DNA of 33,682 nt from Zetaproteobacteria bacterium (GTDB taxonomy: Bacteria > Pseudomonadota > Zetaproteobacteria > Mariprofundales > Mariprofundaceae), in NCBI GenBank assembly GCA_003228735.1, contig QIFG01000048.1, forward strand, positions 1 to 33,682, given 5' to 3'. The number at the start of each line of letters is the position of its first letter. Within the stretch, counting starts at the first letter, position 1. Position numbers and translations under genes: made by a program. Below the pieces are notes generated by a model, which made no database searches, was not told the origin of the DNA, and worked only from the letters and a program-made list of their open reading frames with translations. Of the stretch, positions 7,686 through 16,528 are shown piece by piece.

Positions 7686-8567
7686 ATGTCAGTAGCCGAT
7701 TTCGTGCAGCACCACGCTGCCAGCGTTAACCGCGCTCTGGAGCAAATACTCGCAGAGCAACAGAAATCAATCCCTGACCGCTTATGGCAGGCCATGCATT
7801 ACAGCCTGATGGCCGGAGGCAAGCGCATCAGACCCGTATTGATGCTGGAGTGCTTTGCCGCCTGCGGCGGTAAAAGCAATATCATGCCGGCAGCATTAAG
7901 CATCGAGTGCATGCACACCTATTCGCTCATCCACGATGATCTGCCCTGCATGGACGATGACGATCTGCGGCGCGGCATGCCGACCTGTCATAAAAAATTC
8001 GATGAGGCCACCGCCATTCTGGCTGCGGATGCCCTGCAGGCATTAAGCTTTGAACTGCTCTGCCAGCTTGATGCCCCACTTGAACACCGTGCCGAACTTG
8101 TAATGCGCCTCACTAAAGCTGCCGGTGGACAGGGTATGGTTGGCGGCCAGATGCTGGATATGCAGGCCGAAGCACATAGGGTTGAGGATGTATTACAGGT
8201 TGAGCGCATTCATGCTCACAAAACCGGAGCCATGTTGCGCTATTGCTGTGAGGCCGGCGCCATTCTTGCCGGGGCAGGAGAAGATGCCATTGAGGCCTGC
8301 TCCAGATACGGCAAATCAATCGGGCTGCTGTTCCAGGTTGCCGATGACATTCTGGACGCTACCGCTACGGAGACCGAACTGGGTAAAACCGCTGGCAAGG
8401 ATGCCGCTCAGCACAAAGCGACTTATGTCTCGATCCTCGGACTGGATCGAGCCAGGGAAGTTGCCGACGAGATGCGGGGCCTGGCACTGGAGGCAATCGA
8501 ACCCATGCAAGCCCGTGCAGACCATCTCAGGACGCTTGCCAACTACATTCTGGAGCGTCGGCAATGA
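7686..8567 (+). CDS. ispA: farnesyl diphosphate synthase (short-chain prenyl transferase)
   Basis: A 293-residue trans-prenyltransferase that adds isopentenyl diphosphate to dimethylallyl and geranyl diphosphate to give farnesyl diphosphate. GGKRIRP is at residues 44-50, the first Asp-rich motif is HDDLPCMDDDDLRRG (83-97), and the second (QVADDILDATATE) is near residue 220. It begins 6 bases after xseB and ends in an ATGA overlap with dxs, so enzyme and precursor supply are co-expressed. Confidence 0.95.
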   Translation: MSVADFVQHHAASVNRALEQILAEQQKSIPDRLWQAMHYSLMAGGKRIRPVLMLECFAACGGKSNIMPAALSIECMHTYSLIHDDLPCMDDDDLRRGMPTCHKKFDEATAILAADALQALSFELLCQLDAPLEHRAELVMRLTKAAGGQGMVGGQMLDMQAEAHRVEDVLQVERIHAHKTGAMLRYCCEAGAILAGAGEDAIEACSRYGKSIGLLFQVADDILDATATETELGKTAGKDAAQHKATYVSILGLDRAREVADEMRGLALEAIEPMQARADHLRTLANYILERRQ

Positions 8568-10426
8568 GCACGCATTCCCTTCTATCCGGCATCCACAGCC
8601 CTGCGGATGTTAAACGGCTGCAGCCTGAACAACTTCAACAACTGGCTGAAGAAATGCGCGATTATATCATCAAGACGCTGGCCCCGATCGGTGGCCATGT
8701 TGGCGCCGGCCTGGGCGTGGTCGAGTTGACAATCGCCCTGCACTATCTGTTCGATTCCAGCCACGATCGTATTGTCTGGGATGTCGGCCATCAGGCCTAC
8801 CCACACAAGATGCTGACAGGGCGTCTTGAGCAGATGCCCAGCATCCGCCAATACGGCGGCCTGTCCGGCTTTACCAAGCGGGCCGAATCCGAACATGATG
8901 CATTCGGCGCTGGACATGCATCCACCTCAATCTCCGCCGCCTTTGGCATGGCCGTGGGTTGTGAACTTAGTGGAGAAGACCGCCATTGCATTGCCGTCAT
9001 CGGTGACGGCGCACTTTCCGGCGGCATGGCCTTTGAGGCATTGAACCACGCCGGCGCCAACAAAAACCGCCTGCTTGTCATTCTCAACGACAATGAGATG
9101 TCCATCGCCCCCAATGTCGGCGCCATGTCCGCATATCTGGCCCGGTTGATTACCGGTAAGACCTATACCTCTGTCAAGGACGCCACGCGCAAGGTTCTCG
9201 AAAAAATGCCCCTGGCCTACGAGGCAGTAAAACGCCTGGATGAACACGTCAAGGGCATGATCATCCCCGGCACCCTGTTTGAGGAAATGGGCTTTCGTTA
9301 TATCGGCCCCATCAACGGACATGATTTCAATCACCTTCTGCCGACTCTGGAAAACTGCGGGAATCTTGATGGCCCGGTATTGCTGCATGTGCTGACCAAA
9401 AAAGGCTTCGGCTTCTCTCCAGCCGAAGAAGACCCGGAAACATGGCATGGCCTCGGCCCCTACGACCCGGAAACCGGTGAGCCAGTCAAGACGGAAGGTG
9501 CTGCGCCTGCCTATACACAGGTGTTTGCCGATACGCTTTGCGAGCTTGCAGAAAAAGATGGGCGCATTGTCGCCATTACCGCTGCCATGCCTGCCGGCAC
9601 CGGCCTGACAGACTTTGCCAAGCGCTTTCCGGATCGCTTTTTTGATGTCGGCATTGCCGAACAGCATGCGGTAACCTTTGCCGGCGGTCTGGCCGTTGAG
9701 GGCATCAAGCCCGTGGTTGCAATCTACTCCACGTTCATGCAGCGCGCCTATGACCAGATCATCCATGACATCTGCATCCAGGGCCTGCCCGTTGTCTTCT
9801 GCATGGATCGGGCCGGCATCGTCGGCGCCGATGGCGCCACGCACAGCGGCAGCTTTGATATCGCCTTCCTGCGCTGCATCCCGAACCTGACCATCATGTC
9901 TCCCAAGGATGAGATGGAGCTGAGAAACATGCTGGCGACGGCCATGTCCATGAATTCCCCCTGCGCCATTCGCTACCCACGCGGACAGGGATACGGTGTC
10001 GAGCTTGGCAGCCCGGAGATACTGCCCGTAGGCAAAGCCGAGGTGCTGGAGGCGGGTAAGGATGGCCTGGTCGTGGCCGAAGGAAGCCGCGTGCGCGACT
10101 GCCTGGCTGCCATTGAGCAATTGCGCCGGGAGGAAAGCAAACACTACACCCTGATCAACCTGCGCTTTATCAAGCCGCTGGATGAAGATGCCTTGCTCAA
10201 GCACCTGAAGAAGAACAAGCCACTGCTGGTTGTCGAAGAAGGCTGCCGGCAAGGTGGCATCGGCGAACACATCGCTGCGGTTGCGCTCAATGCCGGCTGG
10301 CGCGGCAGATTTGCCCACTTGGGGCTACCGGACGAGTTTCCGGAACATGGCACACAGGCCGAAATCAGGCGTGATCTCAAGCTGGATCAGAATGCCATCG
10401 CATCCAGACTGCGTGAGCTTGGGTAA
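8564..10426 (+). CDS. dxs: 1-deoxy-D-xylulose-5-phosphate synthase
   Basis: A 620-residue thiamine-diphosphate enzyme that condenses pyruvate and glyceraldehyde 3-phosphate, the entry to the MEP isoprenoid pathway. The ThDP/Mg site is visible as GDGALSGGMAFEAL followed by NDNEMSI (residues about 147-181). The catalytic glutamate lies in GIAEQHAVTFAGG, and the C-terminal transketolase domain follows. Length is normal for Dxs. ATG overlaps the ispA stop (ATGA). Confidence 0.97.
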   Translation: MSTHSLLSGIHSPADVKRLQPEQLQQLAEEMRDYIIKTLAPIGGHVGAGLGVVELTIALHYLFDSSHDRIVWDVGHQAYPHKMLTGRLEQMPSIRQYGGLSGFTKRAESEHDAFGAGHASTSISAAFGMAVGCELSGEDRHCIAVIGDGALSGGMAFEALNHAGANKNRLLVILNDNEMSIAPNVGAMSAYLARLITGKTYTSVKDATRKVLEKMPLAYEAVKRLDEHVKGMIIPGTLFEEMGFRYIGPINGHDFNHLLPTLENCGNLDGPVLLHVLTKKGFGFSPAEEDPETWHGLGPYDPETGEPVKTEGAAPAYTQVFADTLCELAEKDGRIVAITAAMPAGTGLTDFAKRFPDRFFDVGIAEQHAVTFAGGLAVEGIKPVVAIYSTFMQRAYDQIIHDICIQGLPVVFCMDRAGIVGADGATHSGSFDIAFLRCIPNLTIMSPKDEMELRNMLATAMSMNSPCAIRYPRGQGYGVELGSPEILPVGKAEVLEAGKDGLVVAEGSRVRDCLAAIEQLRREESKHYTLINLRFIKPLDEDALLKHLKKNKPLLVVEEGCRQGGIGEHIAAVALNAGWRGRFAHLGLPDEFPEHGTQAEIRRDLKLDQNAIASRLRELG

Positions 10427-10478
10427 AAATCGGCCCCCTCTCTTTGACAGGCATGCGCAGATTGCCTATAGATTCTGT

Positions 10479-10985
10479 ATGAGCCGCCTCCTTTTCTGTC
10501 TTGTTTTTGTCACGGGTTTTGTCGCTTCTGCAATAGCAGCCGACACAGATGAATATTATATCAGCCCGCGTACCGGTATTGATATGCTTGAAAATGCAAA
10601 GCGTGATGCCGCTACGGTTTCGCACCTGCCACGGCTTACCCCCGTCGCGCCTCTCAGAAAGCAACGCTCATGGCAAAAGATTGAAGTCACAGTCAAGCAT
10701 CAAACGCTGGAAGGCTGGGTGCCTGAAGGCGCGATTCGCAAGCGCTATCAGGCCAGCGACATCGAAAAAAAGAAAAGCATGTTCTCGGGCATCAGTTCTC
10801 TGTTCCGGAGTCCGGCAGACACACGGAAAACAGCGGTATTAGGTGCGCGCGGACTCGAAGAGGAAGGCGCATTACTCAAACCGGCTGGAGGAGTTGACAA
10901 AAACATGGTGCGCTGGATGGAAGGCCTGCACGTCAATGATTCAGAGGTTGCCGCATTTATCTTGGAGGGTGATCTGAACCCGTGA
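10479..10985 (+). CDS. secreted SH3-like domain protein
   Basis: A 168-residue protein with a signal peptide (MSRLLFCLVFVTGFVASAIA, cleaved near AIA-AD). Its short domain (YYISPRTGIDMLENAKRD to LEGWVPEGAIRKR, about residues 26-90) resembles a bacterial SH3 domain. The rest is polar. The frame is open further upstream, overlapping dxs, but this start puts the signal peptide at the N-terminus. Its stop overlaps the GTG start of the M48 protease (GTGA), so the two exported proteins are probably made together. Function unknown; a cell-envelope role is likely. Confidence 0.65.
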   Translation: MSRLLFCLVFVTGFVASAIAADTDEYYISPRTGIDMLENAKRDAATVSHLPRLTPVAPLRKQRSWQKIEVTVKHQTLEGWVPEGAIRKRYQASDIEKKKSMFSGISSLFRSPADTRKTAVLGARGLEEEGALLKPAGGVDKNMVRWMEGLHVNDSEVAAFILEGDLNP

Positions 10986-11815
10986 GACGCTGTCTTTTCG
11001 CCTCCATTCTTTTACTACTGAGCCAGCCGGCATATGGCTTCGGCCTGGGAGACATTGGTGAAACTCTCTACCGGGCCGAGCAGGCGCTAAATCTTGCCAA
11101 GGCCCTGATTCCGATTTCTGATGAAGAGGAGTTGATTCTCGGGCGCGCCGTTGCTGCCAGGGTTATCGGCCGCTATGGCGTCGCACAAACGCCGCAACAA
11201 ACCTATTACCTGAACCTGATCGGCACGGCCCTGGCCCAGCGCTCGGATCGCCCCGATATCGCCTATCATTTCGCCATTCTCAATACGAACGACGTCAATG
11301 CCTATGCCTGTCCCGGCGGCTTTATCTTCATCACCTATGGTGCGCTGACCATGGTGCGAGACGAAGCCGAGTTAGCCGCAGTCCTGGCGCACGAAATTGC
11401 CCACGTCAGTGAGCGCCACATCGTCAAGGCCATGCAGAAATCAAAGCTCATGAAGGTCGGCGCCAATGTTGCCTCGGAAGCCCTTGCCTATGGCGGCCCC
11501 CTGTTTGACCAGATGACGGAATTCGCCACCAACGCCTTGTTCGAAGGACTCAGCAAGTCGGATGAATATGACAGCGACACGAAGGCCATCGAGTACCTCG
11601 ACCGCCTCGGATACGATTATCCGGCCATGTTCGATGTTCTCGACCTGCTCGACGAGCGGCGAAAGGCAGGAGAAACCCAGGTGCTGGCCAAGACCCACCC
11701 AACACCCAGGATGCGCCGGAAGGAACTTCAGAAGGCCGGCAGGAAACTTAAGCTCGAAGAACCCACATCCATCCGCCTGAAGCCCCGCTTTGCCCAACAA
11801 ATCCAGAGCCAGTAA
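10982..11815 (+). CDS. periplasmic M48 family zinc metalloprotease
   Basis: A 277-residue protein with a signal peptide (MRRCLFASILLLLSQPAYG). The zinc-binding HEIAH motif is at residues 137-141 within VLAHEIAHVSERH, and a downstream EYDSDTKAIEYL segment carries the third ligand. This is the BepA/LoiP-like group of envelope-quality-control proteases, without the C-terminal TPR domain of BepA. The start is GTG, overlapping the SH3-like gene by four bases. The 3' end overlaps the TlyA gene by 26 bases. Confidence 0.88.
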   Translation: MRRCLFASILLLLSQPAYGFGLGDIGETLYRAEQALNLAKALIPISDEEELILGRAVAARVIGRYGVAQTPQQTYYLNLIGTALAQRSDRPDIAYHFAILNTNDVNAYACPGGFIFITYGALTMVRDEAELAAVLAHEIAHVSERHIVKAMQKSKLMKVGANVASEALAYGGPLFDQMTEFATNALFEGLSKSDEYDSDTKAIEYLDRLGYDYPAMFDVLDLLDERRKAGETQVLAKTHPTPRMRRKELQKAGRKLKLEEPTSIRLKPRFAQQIQSQ

Positions 11816-12551
11816 AAAACGCCTCAACCACCTGCTGACCGGGCTTGGTCTGGCCGAAAGTGACGAAAAGGCAAAGCGCCTGATCATGGCCGGCCTGGTT
11901 TATGTCAACGGACAGAGGTGTGACAAACCCGGTACGCAGATAGCAGAAGATGCCGATATCGAGGTGCGCGAAACCCTGCGATACGTTTCCCGTGGCGGTC
12001 TGAAGCTGGAAGCAGCACTGGATCATTTCAATCTGGATCCTCGAAATGCCACATGCCTGGATGTCGGCGCTTCAACTGGCGGCTTTTCCGATTGCCTGCT
12101 GCAACGAGGGGCATCAAGGGTATTTGCCGTGGATGTCGGCCGCGGCCAGTTGCACTACAGGCTCCAGAACGACGAGCGCGTCATCAATCTTGAGCGCACC
12201 CATATCCGCGACCTGACCGATACGGACGTACCGGCGCCAGTGGATGCGCTTGTCATCGACACCTCATTCATTTCACTGAGCCGCGTGCTGCCTCCAGCCT
12301 GGAAGTTCCTGAAACCCGATGGCTGGTGTGTCGCACTGATCAAGCCGCAGTTCGAGGTCGATGTGAAAAACATCGGTAAGGGCGGCGTGGTGCGTGGCCC
12401 TGAAATCAGGCGGCGCTGTGTGGACAGGGTCGTCGAAGAAGCCCGGAGCCTGGAACAGGCTAAAGTTCTGGGCGTCATCGAATCGCCCATTACCGGCCCC
12501 AAGGGCAATATTGAGTACCTGCTGGCTCTGAGCAGAGCAGCCGGAACCTGA
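11790..12551 (+). CDS. tlyA: TlyA-family rRNA (cytidine-2'-O)-methyltransferase
   Basis: A 253-residue protein with an N-terminal S4 RNA-binding domain (RLNHLLTGLGLAESDEKAKR, residues 11-30, then GLVYVNG). An FtsJ-type methyltransferase domain follows, with the SAM motif LDVGASTGGFSD at 90-101. TlyA enzymes 2'-O-methylate cytidines in rRNA and some act as hemolysins; the rRNA role is the better supported one. The start is TTG at 11790 inside the end of the M48 gene; there is no clear ribosome binding site, consistent with coupling. Its position after dxs is seen in several proteobacterial groups. Confidence 0.9.
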   Translation: MPNKSRASKKRLNHLLTGLGLAESDEKAKRLIMAGLVYVNGQRCDKPGTQIAEDADIEVRETLRYVSRGGLKLEAALDHFNLDPRNATCLDVGASTGGFSDCLLQRGASRVFAVDVGRGQLHYRLQNDERVINLERTHIRDLTDTDVPAPVDALVIDTSFISLSRVLPPAWKFLKPDGWCVALIKPQFEVDVKNIGKGGVVRGPEIRRRCVDRVVEEARSLEQAKVLGVIESPITGPKGNIEYLLALSRAAGT

Positions 12552-12585
12552 TCATCCATTTTTCATCTGTTATGATTTCAACATG

Positions 12586-12601
12586 AAATAAAATTTTATT
12601 T
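12586..12601. repeat. perfect 16-bp AT palindrome before ybjQ-like gene
   Basis: AAATAAAATTTTATTT is perfectly self-complementary and lies just upstream of the ribosome binding site, 10 bases after a -10-like TATGAT (12570-12575). It could be an operator or simply an AT-rich leader. Confidence 0.35.
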
Positions 12602-12616
12602 TGAGGAGGCCTGAGC

Positions 12617-12937
12617 ATGATTATTACAACCACGCCTGATATCGAAGGCAGGAAAATCACACAGTACCACGGCATCGTCACCGGTGAAGCGGTCATGGGC
12701 GCGAATATTTTCAGGGATATGTTCGCCAAGGTAAGAGATATCATCGGCGGCCGTTCCGGCGCCTACGAGAAGGAGCTGAAAAAAGCCAGAGAGATTGCCC
12801 TGCAGGAGATGGAGGCCACAGCCACCGAACTTGGCGCCAACGCCATAGTAGGAGTGGATATCGACTATGAAGTGTTGGGCGCTGACAACGGCATGCTGAT
12901 GGTCAGCATCAGTGGTACGGCCGTTACCAGCCAATAA
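12617..12937 (+). CDS. YbjQ/UPF0145 family protein
   Basis: A 106-residue protein with the family pattern: N-terminal [11 protein letters not shown], central [14 protein letters not shown], the [21 protein letters not shown] segment, and a C-terminal SGTAV strand. Members form cytoplasmic oligomeric rings and are annotated as putative heavy-metal-binding, with no proven reaction. GAGGAGG lies 7 bases before ATG. It is monocistronic and converges on the acetyltransferase at 13010. Confidence 0.9.
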   Translation: MIITTTPDIEGRKITQYHGIVTGEAVMGANIFRDMFAKVRDIIGGRSGAYEKELKKAREIALQEMEATATELGANAIVGVDIDYEVLGADNGMLMVSISGTAVTSQ

Positions 12938-13009
12938 ACACCTTTTTATTCACGCAGTTTCTTCCCTTGGCACACTAGTGCCGTAGGGGGCCGAACAGGG
13001 TCTGTCCTG

Positions 13010-13531
13010 CTAAGACTTACCCACTTCGATGACCGGAGTCGCCGCCATCGGTTCAATCGGCGCATCGGACAGGCGCTTTTGCACAGCGATCTCATCACAG
13101 TGAGAAAACTTTTCGCAGTGAATACACACCGTCCATATTTTCTGTGGCAGACTTTCCTTGGCTACCCGCTCAAAGCCAAGCTGAAGAAAGAAATCGGGCA
13201 CATAGGTCAGGGCAAAAATACAGGCCACACCCAGTCCCGCCCCCCATTTCTCACAGGCCTCGACCAGCAGCCGCCCGATACCCAGGCCGTGATGCCCCTC
13301 ATCCACAACCAGTGAGCGCACCTCCGCCAGATTGGAGCCGTAGATATGCATGGCTGCAACGCCCGCCAATGCACTGTCATACACCGCAACCTTGAATTCC
13401 TGCAAATGCTCAAAGATGTCATCCCGGCTTCGCGGGAGAATGAGATGCTTTTCCGCAAAGGGAAGCAGAATACGATAAATCGCGTCCACATCGCCGGCTT
13501 CTGCGGCACGGATACTGATGTGATGGGGCAT
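13010..13531 (-). CDS. GNAT N-acetyltransferase, ArgA-like (short N-acetylglutamate synthase type)
   Basis: A 173-residue GNAT protein. The acetyl-CoA loop is in EVRSLVVDEGHHGLGIGRLL (about residues 70-89), and TYVPDFFLQLGF is typical of the amino-acid acetyltransferase subgroup. A small cysteine cluster, CIHCEKFSHCDE, follows. Stand-alone proteins of this type serve as N-acetylglutamate synthases in bacteria without the kinase-fused ArgA, so arginine synthesis is the likely pathway; other substrates are possible. The start at 13531 is one base after the recN stop, making it the last gene of the cytochrome-nadK-recN operon. Confidence 0.75.
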   Translation of the reverse strand: MPHHISIRAAEAGDVDAIYRILLPFAEKHLILPRSRDDIFEHLQEFKVAVYDSALAGVAAMHIYGSNLAEVRSLVVDEGHHGLGIGRLLVEACEKWGAGLGVACIFALTYVPDFFLQLGFERVAKESLPQKIWTVCIHCEKFSHCDEIAVQKRLSDAPIEPMAATPVIEVGKS

Positions 13532-13532
13532 T

Positions 13533-15209
13533 CTAAGAGCTTGCGTGCGCCATTTGCCCTCGCTGGAGCATCTGGGCGGCATGCTCACGGCTTTTTACGT
13601 TGGCTCCACCCAGCATGCGGGCAATTTCATCGCGCCTGTTGTCTGCCTCCACGGATTCGATAAAGGTCAGCGTACGCTCGTCCTGCTGGTGCTTGCTGAT
13701 ACGGGCCTGATGATCCGCGCAAGCCGCAACCTGTGGCAAATGAGAAACGACCAGCACCTGGCGATCCTTGCCCATGGCTGCCAGCAGTCCCCCCACATGC
13801 CAGGCGGTTTCACCGCCGATGCCTGCATCCACTTCATCAAAAACGGCGATATCGGGAGCCGTCTGCAATGCACCGCAGCCCTTGAGCGCCAGCACCAGGC
13901 GCGACATCTCACCGCCTGATGCGATACTGGCAAGCGGCCGGAATGGCTCGCCGGGATTCGAGGCGGCCATAAACTGCACCTCATCCCAGCCATGCTCCGA
14001 CCAGTGCATATCATCTTCGGCAAACGCCCGCACCTCGATTTCCACCTGCATTCCCTGCAGAGCCAGTTGGTCAAGATAGGGCCGCATATCACCAACCAGT
14101 GCCTGCGCCGACTCCTGCCTTGCCCGACTGAGCTGTTTTGCCCCCGCCTGATACTGGCGTCTCACCTCTTCCAGATTGCGCTGCTGCTCATCTGCATCCC
14201 AGGCCGCCGTATCCAGCCCTTGCACCTTTTTTCCCATATCTTCAATCAGGGCAATGAGTCCCGCCTCATCCACCTGATGGCGGCGCATGGCATCATGCAA
14301 GTCCATCAGGCGTTCTTCCGCCTGCGCCAACTCCTGCGGATCAACGGCTTCATCAAGCACCGAGCGTAAGTCGGGAACAAGTTCGCCCAGCAGGGCATCC
14401 ATTTGCTTCAGCAACTCCAGGCTTTCATCAAGGTCCTGCCTGTAGCCCACTACCTGATCCAGCGATTTCTCCACCTGAGCCAGCAGGCTGCGCACATTGG
14501 TGTCTCCGTCCTCCAGGGCGGCAATGCCAGTAGCCGCAGCTTCCTGAATCTGGGCAAAATGCCTGCCTGTCTCAACCAGCGATTGCAGCCTGGGCTCAAT
14601 ACCCGGCTCGATCTCAAGAGCCTGCAAGCGCCCGTGCTCTTCCCTGAGCCAAGCCTCATTGCGCACCGTTTCTTCGTGTGCAGTCAGAATCTGATCGAGC
14701 TTTTTCTGTTCCTGCTTCCATTGCTGATACGCCGCTTGCACCGACTGAAGCAATGCGCCGGCAATGCGCGCATCAACGATCTGGCGTTGAAAATCACTGT
14801 GCATAAGTGCCTGATGCTCATGCTGGCCATGCAGATCCAGGCATGCATTGCCAATCTGTTGCAGTGCTTTCAGGGGCACAGGGACGCCATTGATGTAGGC
14901 GCGCGAACGTCCGTCCGCATTGATTACGCGGCGCAGGATAAGCTGGTCGCCGCCATCCATGTCCTGCCCGGCCAGCAATGACTGTACGCCCTCGCCAACA
15001 CCCTCAAGCACGGCAGTCACCTCGGCGCGCTCGGCTCCGAACCGTACCCACTCGCTGCTGGCGCGCGCGCCAAAGGCAGCGCCCAGGGCATCCACCAGAA
15101 TGGATTTGCCTGCACCTGTCTCGCCGCTGAAGACGGTCATGCCCGAGCCCAGTTGCAGATGCATCTGTTCCATCAGTGCGAACTGCTTGACGATGAGTTC
15201 AGTCAGCAT
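13533..15209 (-). CDS. recN: DNA repair protein RecN
   Basis: A 558-residue SMC-like ATPase involved in recombinational repair of double-strand breaks. Walker A is SGETGAGKS (residues 28-36). A long coiled-coil-forming middle follows (about 150-370). The C-terminal half carries SGGEMSRLVLALK and the Walker B VFDEVDAGIGGETA. The frame is open upstream to 15575, but 15209 (MLTELIVKQFALMEQ) is the family start. This start overlaps the end of nadK by 11 bases, as in many proteobacteria where nadK and recN are adjacent. Confidence 0.96.
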   Translation of the reverse strand: MLTELIVKQFALMEQMHLQLGSGMTVFSGETGAGKSILVDALGAAFGARASSEWVRFGAERAEVTAVLEGVGEGVQSLLAGQDMDGGDQLILRRVINADGRSRAYINGVPVPLKALQQIGNACLDLHGQHEHQALMHSDFQRQIVDARIAGALLQSVQAAYQQWKQEQKKLDQILTAHEETVRNEAWLREEHGRLQALEIEPGIEPRLQSLVETGRHFAQIQEAAATGIAALEDGDTNVRSLLAQVEKSLDQVVGYRQDLDESLELLKQMDALLGELVPDLRSVLDEAVDPQELAQAEERLMDLHDAMRRHQVDEAGLIALIEDMGKKVQGLDTAAWDADEQQRNLEEVRRQYQAGAKQLSRARQESAQALVGDMRPYLDQLALQGMQVEIEVRAFAEDDMHWSEHGWDEVQFMAASNPGEPFRPLASIASGGEMSRLVLALKGCGALQTAPDIAVFDEVDAGIGGETAWHVGGLLAAMGKDRQVLVVSHLPQVAACADHQARISKHQQDERTLTFIESVEADNRRDEIARMLGGANVKSREHAAQMLQRGQMAHASS

Positions 15210-16062
15210 GCTCGATCTGGCCAACCCAGTGCAGCTTGGAGCGGAGAACCTCATAATAATTCCGGCCCGGCAGATAAACCAGGGATACCGAGCCGTCCTT
15301 TTCCACACGAATGCAGTCCCCTTCCAAAAGCTCCATATGCTCCTGACCGTCCAGATCGAGAGCTGCCTGGGCCGCGCTTTGTATAATGTGGAGTTCGATA
15401 ACCTCATCAGCCGGAACCACGATGGGACGATTCGAGAGGGTGTGCGGACAGACCGGCACGACGCTGATGGCAGAAAGACGAGGGTGCACGATCGGGCCAC
15501 CGGCAGAAAGCGAGTATGCGGTGGATCCGGCAGGCGTTGCCAGAACCAGGCCATTGGCGCGCAGGCGGAAAACAAACTGCTCCTGCACGCGCATTTCGAA
15601 TTCGATCATGCGTGGATTTTTATTGCGTTGCAGCACCACATCGTTGACGGCATATCCTTCCTTCATTTTCTTGCCGTCCCGAAAACATTCGGCCTGCAGA
15701 CTGAAGCGCTGCTCTATCCTGCCCCTTCCCGCCAGCACCTGATCAACCGCATCAAACATGCCACCGGCCGGCGTTTCGGTAAGGAATCCCAAATGTCCCA
15801 GATTAATGCCCAGAATCGGCGTATCCGAACCGATAAAACGCCTTGCCGTATGCAGCAGTGTACCGTCCCCTCCAAGCACCACCATGAGATCCACCTGTTT
15901 CGGCATATCCTCCAGTGGTATACAGCTGTCAGCATCCACATCCTTCAGGCAATCCGCCAGCACCACCTGTTTCCCCTGCTTGTGCAACCACGCGAAAAGT
16001 TCGCTGGCAAGGCTGTGCGCCCTCTCGTCCACGGGCTTGATGGTGATACCTACTGTTTTCAT
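15199..16062 (-). CDS. nadK: NAD kinase
   Basis: A 287-residue ATP-NAD kinase that makes NADP. The diagnostic GGDGTLL is at residues 64-70, and the NAD-binding ATPAGSTAYSLSAGGP segment lies in the second half. The start at 16062 has TAGGAG 8-13 bases upstream and overlaps the stop of the diheme cytochrome gene by four bases. The 3' end overlaps recN. Expression is therefore tied to both a redox protein and a repair protein. Confidence 0.96.
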   Translation of the reverse strand: MKTVGITIKPVDERAHSLASELFAWLHKQGKQVVLADCLKDVDADSCIPLEDMPKQVDLMVVLGGDGTLLHTARRFIGSDTPILGINLGHLGFLTETPAGGMFDAVDQVLAGRGRIEQRFSLQAECFRDGKKMKEGYAVNDVVLQRNKNPRMIEFEMRVQEQFVFRLRANGLVLATPAGSTAYSLSAGGPIVHPRLSAISVVPVCPHTLSNRPIVVPADEVIELHIIQSAAQAALDLDGQEHMELLEGDCIRVEKDGSVSLVYLPGRNYYEVLRSKLHWVGQIEHAD

Positions 16063-16337
16063 GGCTTGTCTCCTACCCATTGCTCGGGCTGTAAATGGCA
16101 TTGAAAACACTGATCTGCTTTTGTATGGCCTGCCGGCTGTGGCTGGACACCTTCGGAGTCATGGCAGGCCAGGCACCCGTTGCGGGAACCCGCCTGGATA
16201 TGTACCGCATCGTTGGGTGTGGCGGCAGTACGGCGTTCCTGACTGCCAAGGCTCAACGCTACGACGACAGCCGCAACTATCAGAAAAAAAATGGTATCTC
16301 GCTTACCAATTCGCCAGCTTTTCCTGGACTCGGGCAT
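16059..16337 (-). CDS. small membrane-anchored diheme cytochrome c
   Basis: A 92-residue protein with an uncleaved or signal-like hydrophobic helix (TIFFLIVAAVVVALSLG, residues 15-31) and a short periplasmic domain bearing two heme c motifs, CLACH (55-59) and CFQCH (77-81). His71 between them and other residues could serve as distal ligands. It resembles fragments of NapB/NrfB-type multiheme proteins but is too short for a named family. A possible ribosome binding site (GGAGATAGG) precedes the start. It is the first gene of the operon with nadK, recN and the GNAT gene. Confidence 0.75.
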   Translation of the reverse strand: MPESRKSWRIGKRDTIFFLIVAAVVVALSLGSQERRTAATPNDAVHIQAGSRNGCLACHDSEGVQPQPAGHTKADQCFQCHLQPEQWVGDKP

Positions 16338-16528
16338 AACCTATCTCCGGCATGTCTACATCTGTGCTCATGCAGCCTGCATAATCCGTGAGTGAAGCGC
16401 AAAAAGCATCCTTTGCCAAGTGCTGCGTCATGATTCCAGGCCAATCCCATGCAATATTTATGTGCTTGCAACTGTATATCCGAGGTATAGTTGGCGCCGC
16501 CAATAATTTCGGCTTAGGAGAAATAACA

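Noticed and set aside
8927-10318. 463-codon minus-strand open frame
   Set aside because: Lies wholly antisense to dxs, whose motifs are unambiguous; no family features.
14920-16104. 394-codon plus-strand open frame
   Set aside because: Antisense to recN and nadK, both firmly identified.
16303-16503. 66-codon minus-strand frame before the diheme cytochrome
   Set aside because: Overlaps the cytochrome start, lacks a good start signal and shows no recognisable motif.
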